Below are positions 17,201 to 26,400 of a DNA stretch of 64,000 bases, one piece after another. The translations under genes and the position numbers were made by a program. Source of the DNA: Talinum fruticosum (taxonomy: Eukaryota > Streptophyta > Magnoliopsida > Caryophyllales > Talinaceae); assembly GCA_021018815.1 (NCBI GenBank), contig JAITYX010000047.1, positions 1,984,001 through 2,048,000 on the forward strand, in the 5' to 3' direction. Each line of letters opens with the position of its first letter. Positions within the stretch are counted from its first letter, which is position 1. The notes beneath the pieces were generated by a model that saw nothing but the letters and a program-made list of their open reading frames with translations, was not told the origin of the DNA and did not search any database.

Positions 17201-18301
17201 TCACCAATAGTATTGATCACAGAGCTTAATCCCCCACTTTAAGTTGGCAAAAATTTTGCATAGAATGCTTTACTTAAATATGAAAACCCACATAAACAAG
17301 GAAGTGATAAAACACCTTCAGGAAAGCGGTGGAATATTCACCTTCCAAAAGGAAGGTCTTGAGCCCAAACCCCTCCATGTGCGAGGATACTACTAAGTCC
17401 AAAACACCCCTCGCGGTGCACAAAACAGGAATGAATTGCATAAATATTCTATTGTCTCTTTAGTTCTAATCATACCTAACTACTTCGACTGATACACTCA
17501 TAAGGGGCAAATTATGAATCAATGCATGAGTTTCTATGCAAAAGTTCTTGCTTCATGTGACACCAAACTGCATTATAGGCTAAATAGCTCAGCAAATAAT
17601 GGCTTAATCTTACCAAGTTTAGCTAGGTGCTATTGCTGCAGACAAGATTATTGTCAAGGAAATTTTTTTCCTTAAGCAAACAATGTCACACAATGAAGAA
17701 ACAGAAAGCATCGCGCAAAACATTTTCTCCACAGTCACCATGGTGATTCCCTTAAAACTTACGACGTGAAAAGATTAGTAAAGTTACGTCTTCACGAGTT
17801 CCATTCTTGATTTTTGAGACAATTTCATTTCCGCGTCCAATTTAATTCATATTGCAGTACAATCACCAAGAACTCTACCCTGTAAAGATTAATCTACATC
17901 TTATTCAACATCTACAATTGTTCAGATTAATGATTCTTGTCATCTCACCTTCTTGTGGTCTGAAGATTCAGCTAAGGAGACGAAATTCTCGGGACAAGCA
18001 CGATTTACATCTTCATCCTCATCTAAGATACCACCCCAAAAACAAAAACAAATGATGAAAAATTTAGAAAAAAAAATTATGCACAGAAATACTAGTATTA
18101 GAAATAATAATTTTAAGCTGGCTTACCTGATATACTCTTATCAGAATCTGGATTGCCCTAAAAAAGGGGCGGAGATAGAAACTCGATTGGAGTTGAGGAT
18201 TCAGCATCAATTTCAATCATTTGAAGGAGATACATATTACATAAGAAATTTGTAGCAGAATCGAAGGGTAAAGTTACCGAAAGTGAGTTGCGCCGGAACA
18301 T
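7262..18301 (-). CDS. Unnamed acidic plant protein, 479 residues, 13 exons
   Basis: I do not recognise a named family. Minus-strand exons: 18301-18278, 18157-18127, 18022-17949, 17161-17122, 16140-15953, 15765-15660, 15041-14724, 14626-14484, 14400-14270, 14182-14085, 13905-13814, 7921-7800, 7334-7262. All introns are GT-AG, every phase fits, and the sum is exactly 1440 nt. The N-terminal half is acidic and serine-rich (SDKSISDEDED near residue 13). Residues 353-378 look like an amphipathic helix (GRLQQVLQRQKERDTEFFKN). Then come DVKILSRSYDAKLIVCQC (391-408), IIFSPRICGDVDLEV (432-446) and NLVRIHPPWKEVQV (448-461), with a compact beta-rich C-terminus. I recall similar C-terminal motifs in uncharacterised plant proteins; an OB-like fold there is speculation. 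Exon 8's acceptor is the least certain border. Confidence 0.8.
10020..10760. repeat. Degenerate AT-rich tandem array, unit about 180-190 bp
   Basis: The block AATATTGAAGTATAATATTAA, then ATCATCAAATTTCATNNNTAAATTAGTATATCA, then GTTACATAAA recurs at about 10050, 10432 and 10610, with a fainter copy between the first two. It lies in intron 11 of the unnamed gene. Confidence 0.5.
10796..11262. repeat. Multi-block (ATT)n microsatellite region
   Basis: At least six ATT/TTA runs, several longer than 40 bp, are separated by short unique words. AAAATTTTGGATATT and CGTCATAGTTATT/AGTCATAGTTATT each recur between runs, so slippage was combined with block duplication. It is within intron 11. Confidence 0.9.
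11447..11716. mobile_element. Stowaway-like MITE with TA target duplication
   Basis: The left end TTCCCTCCGTTTCAAAATAC and the minus-strand reading of the right end, CTCTCTCCATTTCATAATAC, form an inverted repeat of about 30 bp. It is flanked by TA at 11445-11446 and 11717-11718. The CTCCCTCCGTTTCA terminus is the known Stowaway (Tc1/mariner) MITE signature. About 270 bp, non-coding, in intron 11. Confidence 0.75.
11741..12468. repeat. Tandem duplication, unit about 361 bp
   Basis: Copy 1 (about 11741-12101) and copy 2 (about 12102-12468) share long near-identical stretches, including AATATCACTAACGGTATCTT and the distal GCATCATCCAGCTAGGGAAG. The middle contains many TAATCATAAC/AGCTAA words and differs more between copies. 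Both copies lie in intron 11. Confidence 0.85.
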
Positions 18302-18447
18302 TTTCGCTAGGTAATTGCCGTCACCGGTCACGAGTTGCAGGCCATTGTTGCCGTCTGTTCGCTGTCGATTCCAAGTCCCTGGCTGCAGCGGCGGAGTCAG
18401 GAATTTCAAACAAAGTGTCCACCTATGATAAATCATCTTTCTCTCTT

Positions 18448-18537
18448 CGGGATTCTTTCTTTACAAAGCTTGTGATAAATGATTTGTGATTTCGGGATTC
18501 TTTCTTTACATAGCTTGTTATAAATCATTTGTGATCT
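18448..18537. repeat. 45-bp tandem duplication
   Basis: GGGATTCTTTCTTTACA begins at 18449 and again at 18494, and the 45-bp units are nearly identical. In the minus-strand transposase frame this gives two copies of a 15-residue block ending CKERIPK. Confidence 0.85.
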
Positions 18538-18547
18538 CATTACTTTT

Positions 18548-18795
18548 TGTGGAAACTTACAATTACGAGGTTGGATTAGTCCATTAGTTATATAATATTT
18601 TCTAATTTCATCTTGAAGATTAGGAGGATATTCCAAAATCACATTTCTCTCTCCGAAATCCATTCGAAGAGTACTAAAATCAAATTCTTCACCCTCAGTT
18701 CCTTCATTAGGTTCGTTATCAATTCCACTACCACTTGCATTAATGTCCTCCTCTTTTTCAGATTCTTTCCTCTTCAAATATCGTAAAATAGAATT
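18548..18795 (-). pseudogene. N-terminal fragment of hAT (TTF-type) transposase
   Basis: The frame reads ILRYLKRKESEKEE and later EYPPNLQDEIRKYYI and GLIQPRNCKFPQ. That is the usual start of plant TTF-type/ZMYM1-like hAT proteins (basic KRK, an aspartate/glutamate stretch, then PxNxxDEIRRxY, GPxQP, FPQ). No usable ATG opens it: an upstream ATG is followed two codons later by TGA. After FPQ the frame runs into a 15-codon duplication and not into the zinc finger. It cannot make transposase. Confidence 0.6.
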
Positions 18796-19765
18796 ATCTC
18801 AACTCATATTAAACTGGACAAAGAAAAAAAACTGAAAAAATTCAACACAAACCCCAGAAACACAATTGCACCAATCACAACTACATACAACCATACAACA
18901 AATCATAATTAAGCAAAACAATTAATTAACAAAACAACAAAACAACTAATTGAATCAGGAAGAAAACATAATAAAATTGAAAATAACAAATTAACTAATT
19001 GAATATAACAAGCCCAGTCACACCAAGATACTCCAACATTATTTGTAGAGCTAATTGTAAACATAATAACATCATTTGTACAGAAGCTCTGAATTATTTG
19101 TAGAGCTTTCGGAATCTCAGATAGTATGCTCCAAACTTCCAACATTATAAGATGAAACTAACAGAGCCAATAATTGAGCCTTATCATAGGTATGATGAAG
19201 TAATCCAAATCAGCCAAATTGGTAAGGAATATCTAGCTCAAAGCATCAGATTTTTAAGCAGCAATAAATGATGCTTATAAATTTTAAAGTCTAATTGAGA
19301 TGAATTTTAAAGTCTAAAAGTGAGAGATATACCTGAATTTGAAAAACCTAGGATTTAACTTCAAATTGAGGCTGAGATGAGGTGAGAGTCGCCGTTGTGG
19401 TGTGGTGTGGGTGGGTTGCTTGCCGGCCGGAGATCGAGAAGGAGCACCGAGCGTCGTAGCTAGGCAGAGAGGAGACCGAGGAAGAGCAGTGGAGCCTTCG
19501 CCGTGAGGTTTAGAGCAGAGAGGGAGAAAGCAGCGAGCGTGGCGGATATGAGACTGAAGGGGTGAGGCAACGATAGCAGAGGCCAAGAGCAGAGTGAGAC
19601 CGCGACGAGAGCAAAGACTAGAGAGAGCGAGAGAGGAACCGGAGCGGTGAAAGGAGCCACCGAAGCAGAGATACAGAGAGCGTGAGAGGAACCGGAGCAG
19701 AGATACTTTTCTTTGCTTTCTCTCCTCAACGGGGTTTTCAAACTAGTTGATATCTCCAGAGTCAA

Positions 19766-21540
19766 GTTGGATCGGTGAGATTAATGTTTAGATGCTGTTT
19801 TAAGGGTTAATTTTCAGGTTACGTTGCGATCTAAGTTTAGACTACTTGAGTATCTGGGTTAGCTACTCCCAGATAGCGGGTTTCCTTAGTCCACATCAGT
19901 AGTGTACACTGTTTGCTTGGGTGTATACTTAGGTGATCGCCGGGTGTCGCTGGGGAATTGAACGAGTATTAAAGGAAGTAAGTGAGGGAGGTTTCCATCA
20001 TAAATTAATTGTGATTAAAGATGAAGTCTTGTCAACAATAGACTTTGGAATATCCACATTTATGGAGACCCTCTATTGATAAAGGAGATTGAAGTGCTCT
20101 GTGCTCCTTATCTCACCTACTGATCACCATTTCCATCTCACTAAAAATGGCAAGTTCTGTTCGCACGTCTGTCTTTATTCCTTTTTCATTGGCTGATTCA
20201 AGGGCATGGAGGGCTCACCAAATAGTGATACAAGCTAATTAGGTCACCAGAGCGCAATTTCAAGTACTGCAATTTGAGAACTTGTTTCTTTTTATTGTTT
20301 TGATATGATGGACAAGGATGATCTGGTAAGGATAAAGGTGGTATCTATTTTGGGATCCTTGTTAATTTTGAAGGAATGCAATATTCATGCGTGTGTTCAG
20401 GGCATAGACTTTTACAATGTATCAATTTGGGTTCAAGAATACGGCGTTCGGACCGGGAGAAGTCATAGGTGATGTGGTTGACGTAGGTTTCTTTGAGGGA
20501 GGGATCTTGAAAACCACAACTACTCTTCTCCCTCTCTCTTGATAACAATCCGAACCAAAGTTTCTTCTTTCTCCCTTTCTCGAGATGCTTGATCCACCCT
20601 TCCCCCAACATAGTAAGTAAAAAATCATAGTGTTAAGAAACCTCTTTCTCTTTATGACATTCGTTCATATCAATTTATATCTTGCATCATATGTTGGATT
20701 TGATGAAAAACTTTATCAAATTGATGGATTTACGCATGTACTTTGTATTGTGTAATATTTTGATTAATTTAGGGTTTTATGTTCAATTCTAAAATTTGGT
20801 GAGATATTATTTTTCATTGTTAATGAATTGAGGTTCTCGGTATTCGCTAGTTGGGTATCGTTAATTTCTCATCTTTCTTCACATTTATTTTTTGAACTGT
20901 TAACCACTAACTAAACCGAAAAATAGGGTAACTCGAATCGAAAGTTGGTTAATCGATTATTTTCGTTTCGATTACTGATTGCTTTTTTATCTAATCGAAA
21001 CTTTCGATTAATCGAAAAAAGAGTTCCATTACGGTTCTAGAGTTTCTTGAACCGAAGAATCGACTAAGCGAAAGTAAGGTTAACTAATTTTGCACAATCC
21101 TACTCCATATGGAGGAAAGAGAAACTTTTAAAAATTGGGTGTGGAAAGAAGAGGAGAGAGGAAAACAATTAAGGGAAATTGACTTTTAAGTGTTGAATGA
21201 ATTTCGTTGGACTCAGTAAGGGTCCAAACCACTTAGGTGTTAATTTGCGTTGGACCCCCTCTCTCTTTTTTCTCTCTCTCAGTCTCTTTCACCCGCCCCT
21301 TTCCCCCTCTCTAAGTCACACACACACACTCTTTCTCTCTCTTTCTCAGTCACTTTCTCTCTCCCTCCGCCCTGTTATCTCTCCTATTTCTTCACATGTT
21401 TTTAAATAATTTTTTGAAATAAAAATAAAAATTTATTTATTTCTAAAGTTTATTATTTTTATAAATTTTTTTATATTTTTTAGATAAAAATTAATTATTT
21501 ATATTATAAATAAATTTTTAAAATTTTTCAATGATAAAAT
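19766..21540. other. Intergenic region between the two head-to-head genes
   Basis: No gene is supported. Around 20930-21090 there are many TCGATTAATCGAAA-type words that pair with one another, which suggests a small decayed palindromic element. At 21257-21385 there is a CT-rich tract with a short CA repeat. The minus-strand open frames at 20345-20628 have no recognisable protein content. Confidence 0.45.
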
Positions 21541-22440
21541 TATGTAACATTTTAAATTTTAGTTTTGTTATTTATTTCTCTTTTTAAGGTAACATTATAC
21601 AATTATCTTATTAGTTAGAGTGTTTGTTAGTATTACTTATATTATATAAATTCATAAGTGTTAATATAGAAATATATATAAAACTTAATATTCATTGGTT
21701 TTTAGAATAATAAAAAATTAACAATTTCATTAAGATTTTATCTTCAAGCAAGACAAGTATAATAGAGAATCATATTATAAAAATATAATAAAGACAATTA
21801 TAAAAATGTGTAATTTTAAAATATTGTAAATGATATTTTGAATAAGATTTTATAATCCTGTAAATTTGTAAATGCTATCTTGGGTTTATATAGTTAAAAT
21901 GATAGGATAACAGGTTTTTTCCACTCAACCTAATATTTTATTTTCAAATTATTAATAATTAATTTTTTATCTAAAGCAAAAATAAAAAATTCTTTAAAAA
22001 AATATGTTTTAAGAATAAAATAATTTTTTATTTTTATTTTGAAATGTTAAAATGTTAGGTTACGTGAAAAAATATGTTATCTTGATATTTTAAGTATGTA
22101 AATTCGGGATAAACCTTGAATTACAAACTCTTATTCAAAATATCATTTACAAAATCTTAAAATTACAAGTGTTTACAATTATCTTTATTATATTTTTATA
22201 ATATGATTTCTTGCTATACTTCTTTTACTTGAAGGGATTGAGTTGACAAAATCTTAAATAAATCTTAATTTTTTATTATTTTAAAAATCAATTAATATTA
22301 AGTTGTACATACATTTACTTGTTAACACATGAATTTATATGTTATAAGTAATACTAACAAACACTTTAACTAATAAGAAAAATGTACAATTGTACCTTAA
22401 AAAGAGAAATGGATAATAAAAAAAAGTAATAATTAAAATT
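21541..22440. repeat. Long imperfect inverted repeat (fold-back), about 0.9 kb
   Basis: The left arm (about 21541-21960) and right arm (about 22020-22440) are reverse complements. ATTTCTCTTTTTAAGGTA at about 21575 pairs with ACCTTAAAAAGAGAAAT near 22396. GTGTTTGTTAGTATTACTTAT pairs with ATAAGTAATACTAACAAACAC near 22345, and CTCAACCTAA pairs with TTAGGTTACGTG. The loop is near 21990. A transcript would form a hairpin with roughly 400-bp arms. Probably a fold-back or MITE-type element. Confidence 0.85.
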
Positions 22441-22514
22441 GTTAAAAATAGCTAATTTTATTAATTATTTATTTTCTTAAATAATTAAATCAAATAGCTA
22501 ATACAAATAGATAA

Positions 22515-22660
22515 GAGCCCTTGCAAAGCTGGCGCGTCGGACGAGGCGCGTGGCATGAGGCGCGTCATCCCACAAAGGACGAGCGTCTTCCCGAGGCACG
22601 CAAGCAAGTGCGGCTCTCGGCACCTCTCACAATTGAAGCCCGTGCCGGTGTCGTGCATTA
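22515..22660. other. GC-rich island in AT-rich spacer
   Basis: About 145 bp with repeated GAGGCGCGT and GGCGCGTC words is sharply richer in GC than both flanks. It could be a scrap of a foreign or retroelement sequence, or part of the distal WEE1 promoter. No protein frame is recognised. Confidence 0.5.
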
Positions 22661-22724
22661 ATTAGTTAACGTCCAATAATCACTTGCTAAGTTTCTATCT
22701 CTCCATTAATTACAGAATTGTATT

Positions 22725-22790
22725 TATTGTATTATTGTAATATTATTATTATTATTGTATTATTGTAATATTATTATTATTATTGTTGTA
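22725..22790. repeat. ATT-rich tandem repeat
   Basis: The unit TTGTATTATTGTAATATTATTATTATTA occurs twice in a row, with a trailing partial copy. Confidence 0.85.
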
Positions 22791-23292
22791 TTTTTTTAAA
22801 AAATTCATAATTTAAAATAATTAATTTAAATATTTATATTGCACTTGAATAATCTTTTATATGTATTATAAAAATAAATAATAATATACAATAAAAAGAT
22901 AAATTAATTAAATATGTAAATAATTGGGCTCATGTGAATTATTTAAATATGTAAGTCTTATTCGTAAGTCTTATCTTGTGTAAATAAGAATTTATGAGAG
23001 ATAAAAAAAAATTTCTCAACTGATATATGGCCGTAGACCCTACATGGTGAACTTAAAACAGACTCACCCCTTAAAGATCCTCTAATAAACTAGATCCTAC
23101 CGAGTATTGAGTACTGAGATGACAAAGACACGAAAAGCTTCGGCACAGAACCCACTAAGCCCCCTGGTCAAGCAATAAGAACCGTTGGATCAATCGACAC
23201 ACCGAATCGGACGTCCCTTTTCTCTGGGCTCTGTCTAGCTCCCATCAAAATCTCATTAGCTACCCTTCGTCGAATCCCGCGCAAATTCGAAA

Positions 23293-23325
<33 letters not shown>

Positions 23326-23451
23326 CAGAGGGAGAGAGAGAGCGTCGCAGGCAGAAGTGGGAGTCTGGGACTGGAAGGGCGAGAGAGCGAGAGAGAGAGA
23401 GAGAGAGAGTCCGCAGAAGGGGGACTGGGAGTCTGGGACTGGGAGGGCGAA
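23293..23451 (+). promoter_or_regulatory. WEE1 leader with GA repeats and a local duplication
   Basis: The DNA just before the WEE1 start codon holds two GA runs (about 23293-23340 and 23381-23410). The phrase GGGAGTCTGGGACTGG occurs at about 23359 and again at about 23427, so the leader carries a ~68-bp imperfect duplication. GA/CT-rich leaders are common in plant genes. Open frames on the opposite strand here are shadows of the repeats. Confidence 0.6.
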
Positions 23452-26400
23452 ATGAAGAGAGGTGGTGGGCAGAAGAGGAACAATCCCAGAACCAGAAGAG
23501 GAGAGAGAAGTAAGCAGATGAAGGGGACTCTTGGACGACCCTTGAAATCAATGCTTACTCAATTCTCTCTCCTCCCATCTCAATCGCTGCAGCAAAATGA
23601 CCAAGTTGTACTCAAATGCGATTCATCGCGTTTCCAGAAGGCTCTGGACTCTGATTCCTCCAATGCCCACTTCTCCGTATCCTCCAAGATCGATGGAGCT
23701 GATAATGCTGCTCCTTCCGATGACAAGGATTTCATCCTTAGCCAGGATTTCTTCTGGTATGCCTCCTTTGTTTTCAGACTTCGTTTCAAGTACATTGCTT
23801 GCTTTTTTCCTTCTGATTACTTAAAGCCTATTTGGAAGGAAATTTTTCATTGGAGGTTCTCTCAAATGTGGGTAGTTCGGTTAATTTCAAATAAACCCTA
23901 GATAGGGTCGGGAAATTGTTATATGCATTGAGTGGGCATGTTCTAATTTCTTGATTGATTTTGGATTGAAGCTTATATGTTGATTATCTTTGATTTACTG
24001 AACATCTCTTGAAAATGCTTTGTAGCACACCAGATTACATAACTCCGGAATGCCAAAATCTATTCAACAATTTGGATGGCAATAAGGTGATACATAATGG
24101 AATAATAGGGTTTGTTGCTACTCTTTTGTAGTTGTTTTTATTGTTATTTAATTTTTTGTTGCATTCTCAGGAGAATTTCCCGTGCCCAGCCTCACCAGAG
24201 AAATTGAAGCCAACTAAGAGTAAAAGATTGAAGCAAGGTAAATACATTCTCTTCAGTCTTACTCTGTGTATGATTCCAATCTCGAAATGTTTTTGCAATT
24301 TCCTTAATTCATTGATGGGAAAGTTTCTATCTTTCAAAGGGTGGCAAGGAATCTTAGCCCTCTTTGCCTGTATATGCTGAAAATGGAGGTTGCACATGCG
24401 AAAATCATTGCAATGTCCTTTGTCTATGGTTGGTTGATAGATATCTGATGTGAGGTTGATTTTTTGTTCTGTGTTGATCACCAAGACTGCTGATGTTGTG
24501 TGTTTTAAAAGACATGAACATGATACTAGTACTTCTGAGGTGTTCATCCATGTTCAATGAAGTTCCTTGCATCGTCTAAAGTTCTAATTCATGTGTCTTT
24601 CATTTTACTGAAGAAATTGATGCTTTACTGTCTATAAGAGATATGAGGTGAATTTAGGATCGACACTAAGCTGATTGCATTAAAAGTGTGTGCAAATATG
24701 AAGCAAAAGGTTGGAGGAATTAATATGTGTGGTCAAACATCTGCATTTGAATCAGAAGAAATTGTAAGTGATAAACATTTTAGTTGCATGTTCTGAATAT
24801 TTTTGTTTTAGTAGGCTCTTAAATTTTTTTCAGGATCCTTGAGGCCAGTAATGTCAAGCATGCTTCCATTGTATGGACAAGGACACTTTTGGAGAAAGAT
24901 TTTTTATGAATGCTCTTGTTATAGTTGCATAGCCCATATTGGCTTCTACTAGATTCAAGATTATTGAGATGTGAATGGGTGCCCTATTTTGTAACCAAAC
25001 AAAGTCTGCAATGTGCTTCAATATGTTCTCCATTTTCCTAGAGAGAGAGAGAAAAAGAGGACCATGCTTTCCTTATAATTTTTTTTTTTTTTTGGGGGGG
25101 TTTACATTCCTTCCACTCACATAATTTCAGTATTTCGGAATTCTTTGCTAAACTGCTGCTTCATTTTCTTAGTTAATTCCATCAAAAAGTGGTTAAAAGG
25201 ATCTACAGGAAGATGTCTCCCTGTGAAGAACGTTGCTTTTTAAGTTCAATTGACACGTCTTTTCCTTCTTTTCAATCTAAATAAAATGTTGTTGGGCTCA
25301 TATCAATTTGTTTTTAGGTGTTGATTCATGTATTGTCCTTTAACTTTTGTTTCTTTCGGTTTGGTTGAACGCGAGTCTGTTCTAGCCCTCTGTCTAGAAC
25401 AAAAGTTTGTTCTAGGAAAAAAAAAAGGGGTCTCTTTTAGTCTTCTTTCTGTCATGTCAAGAGAAGGTTGTATTTGCCCCCTTTTCACCACTTTTTCACA
25501 ATATCTACAGATATCATCTTTGTCAAATCTACGGACTCTCTGTCTGATCATCAGCAGATAGTGGAGCTGTCTACAGATACTCCCTGTATGGATGAAATCA
25601 AGACAGAGAAAACAACCATAGCAAAAGTTCCAAGCTATGTCCCTCAGTCTGCGGTTGCTTTGCGCTGCCGTGTTATGCCACCTCCCTGTATAAAGAACCC
25701 TTACGTAAAGGATGCCTCAGAAACCGATGTAGATCCATTTGGTTGCTGGAGATCCAAATGCTCAGGTTTGTCTACTTTTGGCTCTGTTAGCTGTAAGAAA
25801 TATTGTAGTTCCTCACCTTCAATGAGTTGAATTGGTGGCTTTCTGTCTTGTTCTTCATGTTTATTTCTGTTAATTAGCCTTCAAAGTAAAGCATGAAAGT
25901 TTTATTTGTTGGGTTCAGGCTATAGTTTCCCTGCACCTGCTGGTACTGATAGTGTGTCACGGTATCGTACTGATTTTCAAGAGATTGAGGTAATCCACAA
26001 TTAAAGTATCCACGAATTTTGGGATATCAATCAAACCCTGTTTTTGTACTCAAGTTTTCTATGTTACTGATAATTTCATTGTTGCCAGCAAATTGGAAAT
26101 GGCAACTTCAGCCGGGTATTTAAAGTCTTAAAAAGAATAGATGGCTGCATGTATGCTGTGAAGCATAGCACCAGACAACTACATCAAGATACAGAAAGGT
26201 AATTTGGGTTTACAGAAATCTGAAGCAGTTAACTTTTCTTCACTCGTGACTCTTGAGTTGACTGGAGAATGCTGTGTGATTACTACTACAGGAGGAAAGC
26301 TTTGATGGAAGTCCAGGCATTAGCAGCTTTAGGTTTGTAAATGAGTCTATGCAAGTCAATAGTCGCTAGTAATTCCCTGTGTATGTGAGGTTGATATGTA

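Larger units (their letters stand above)
18387..19765 (-). mobile_element. Decayed hAT element of the TTF/ZMYM1-like type
   Basis: At 18387 the sequence CAGCGGCGGAGTCAGGA matches the terminal signature I know from plant hAT elements encoding TTF-type zinc-finger transposases. Reading leftward on the minus strand there is a GC- and GA-rich leader (about 19765-19334) with a possible donor CAAATTCAG/GTATATC. It is followed by the N-terminal part of the transposase frame near 18795-18548. The catalytic body is gone. The element's other end and target duplication were not found, so the 19765 border is approximate. It lies about 85 bp upstream of the start codon of the unnamed gene. Confidence 0.6.

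Noticed and set aside
19314..19765. Two overlapping GC-rich minus-strand open frames of 90 and 101 codons
   Set aside because: They overlap in different frames and have low-complexity Ser/Leu/Pro composition; best explained as the leader of the decayed hAT element.
23168..23551. 127-codon minus-strand open frame rich in Ser/Leu
   Set aside because: It is the reverse reading of the GA-rich WEE1 leader and first exon.
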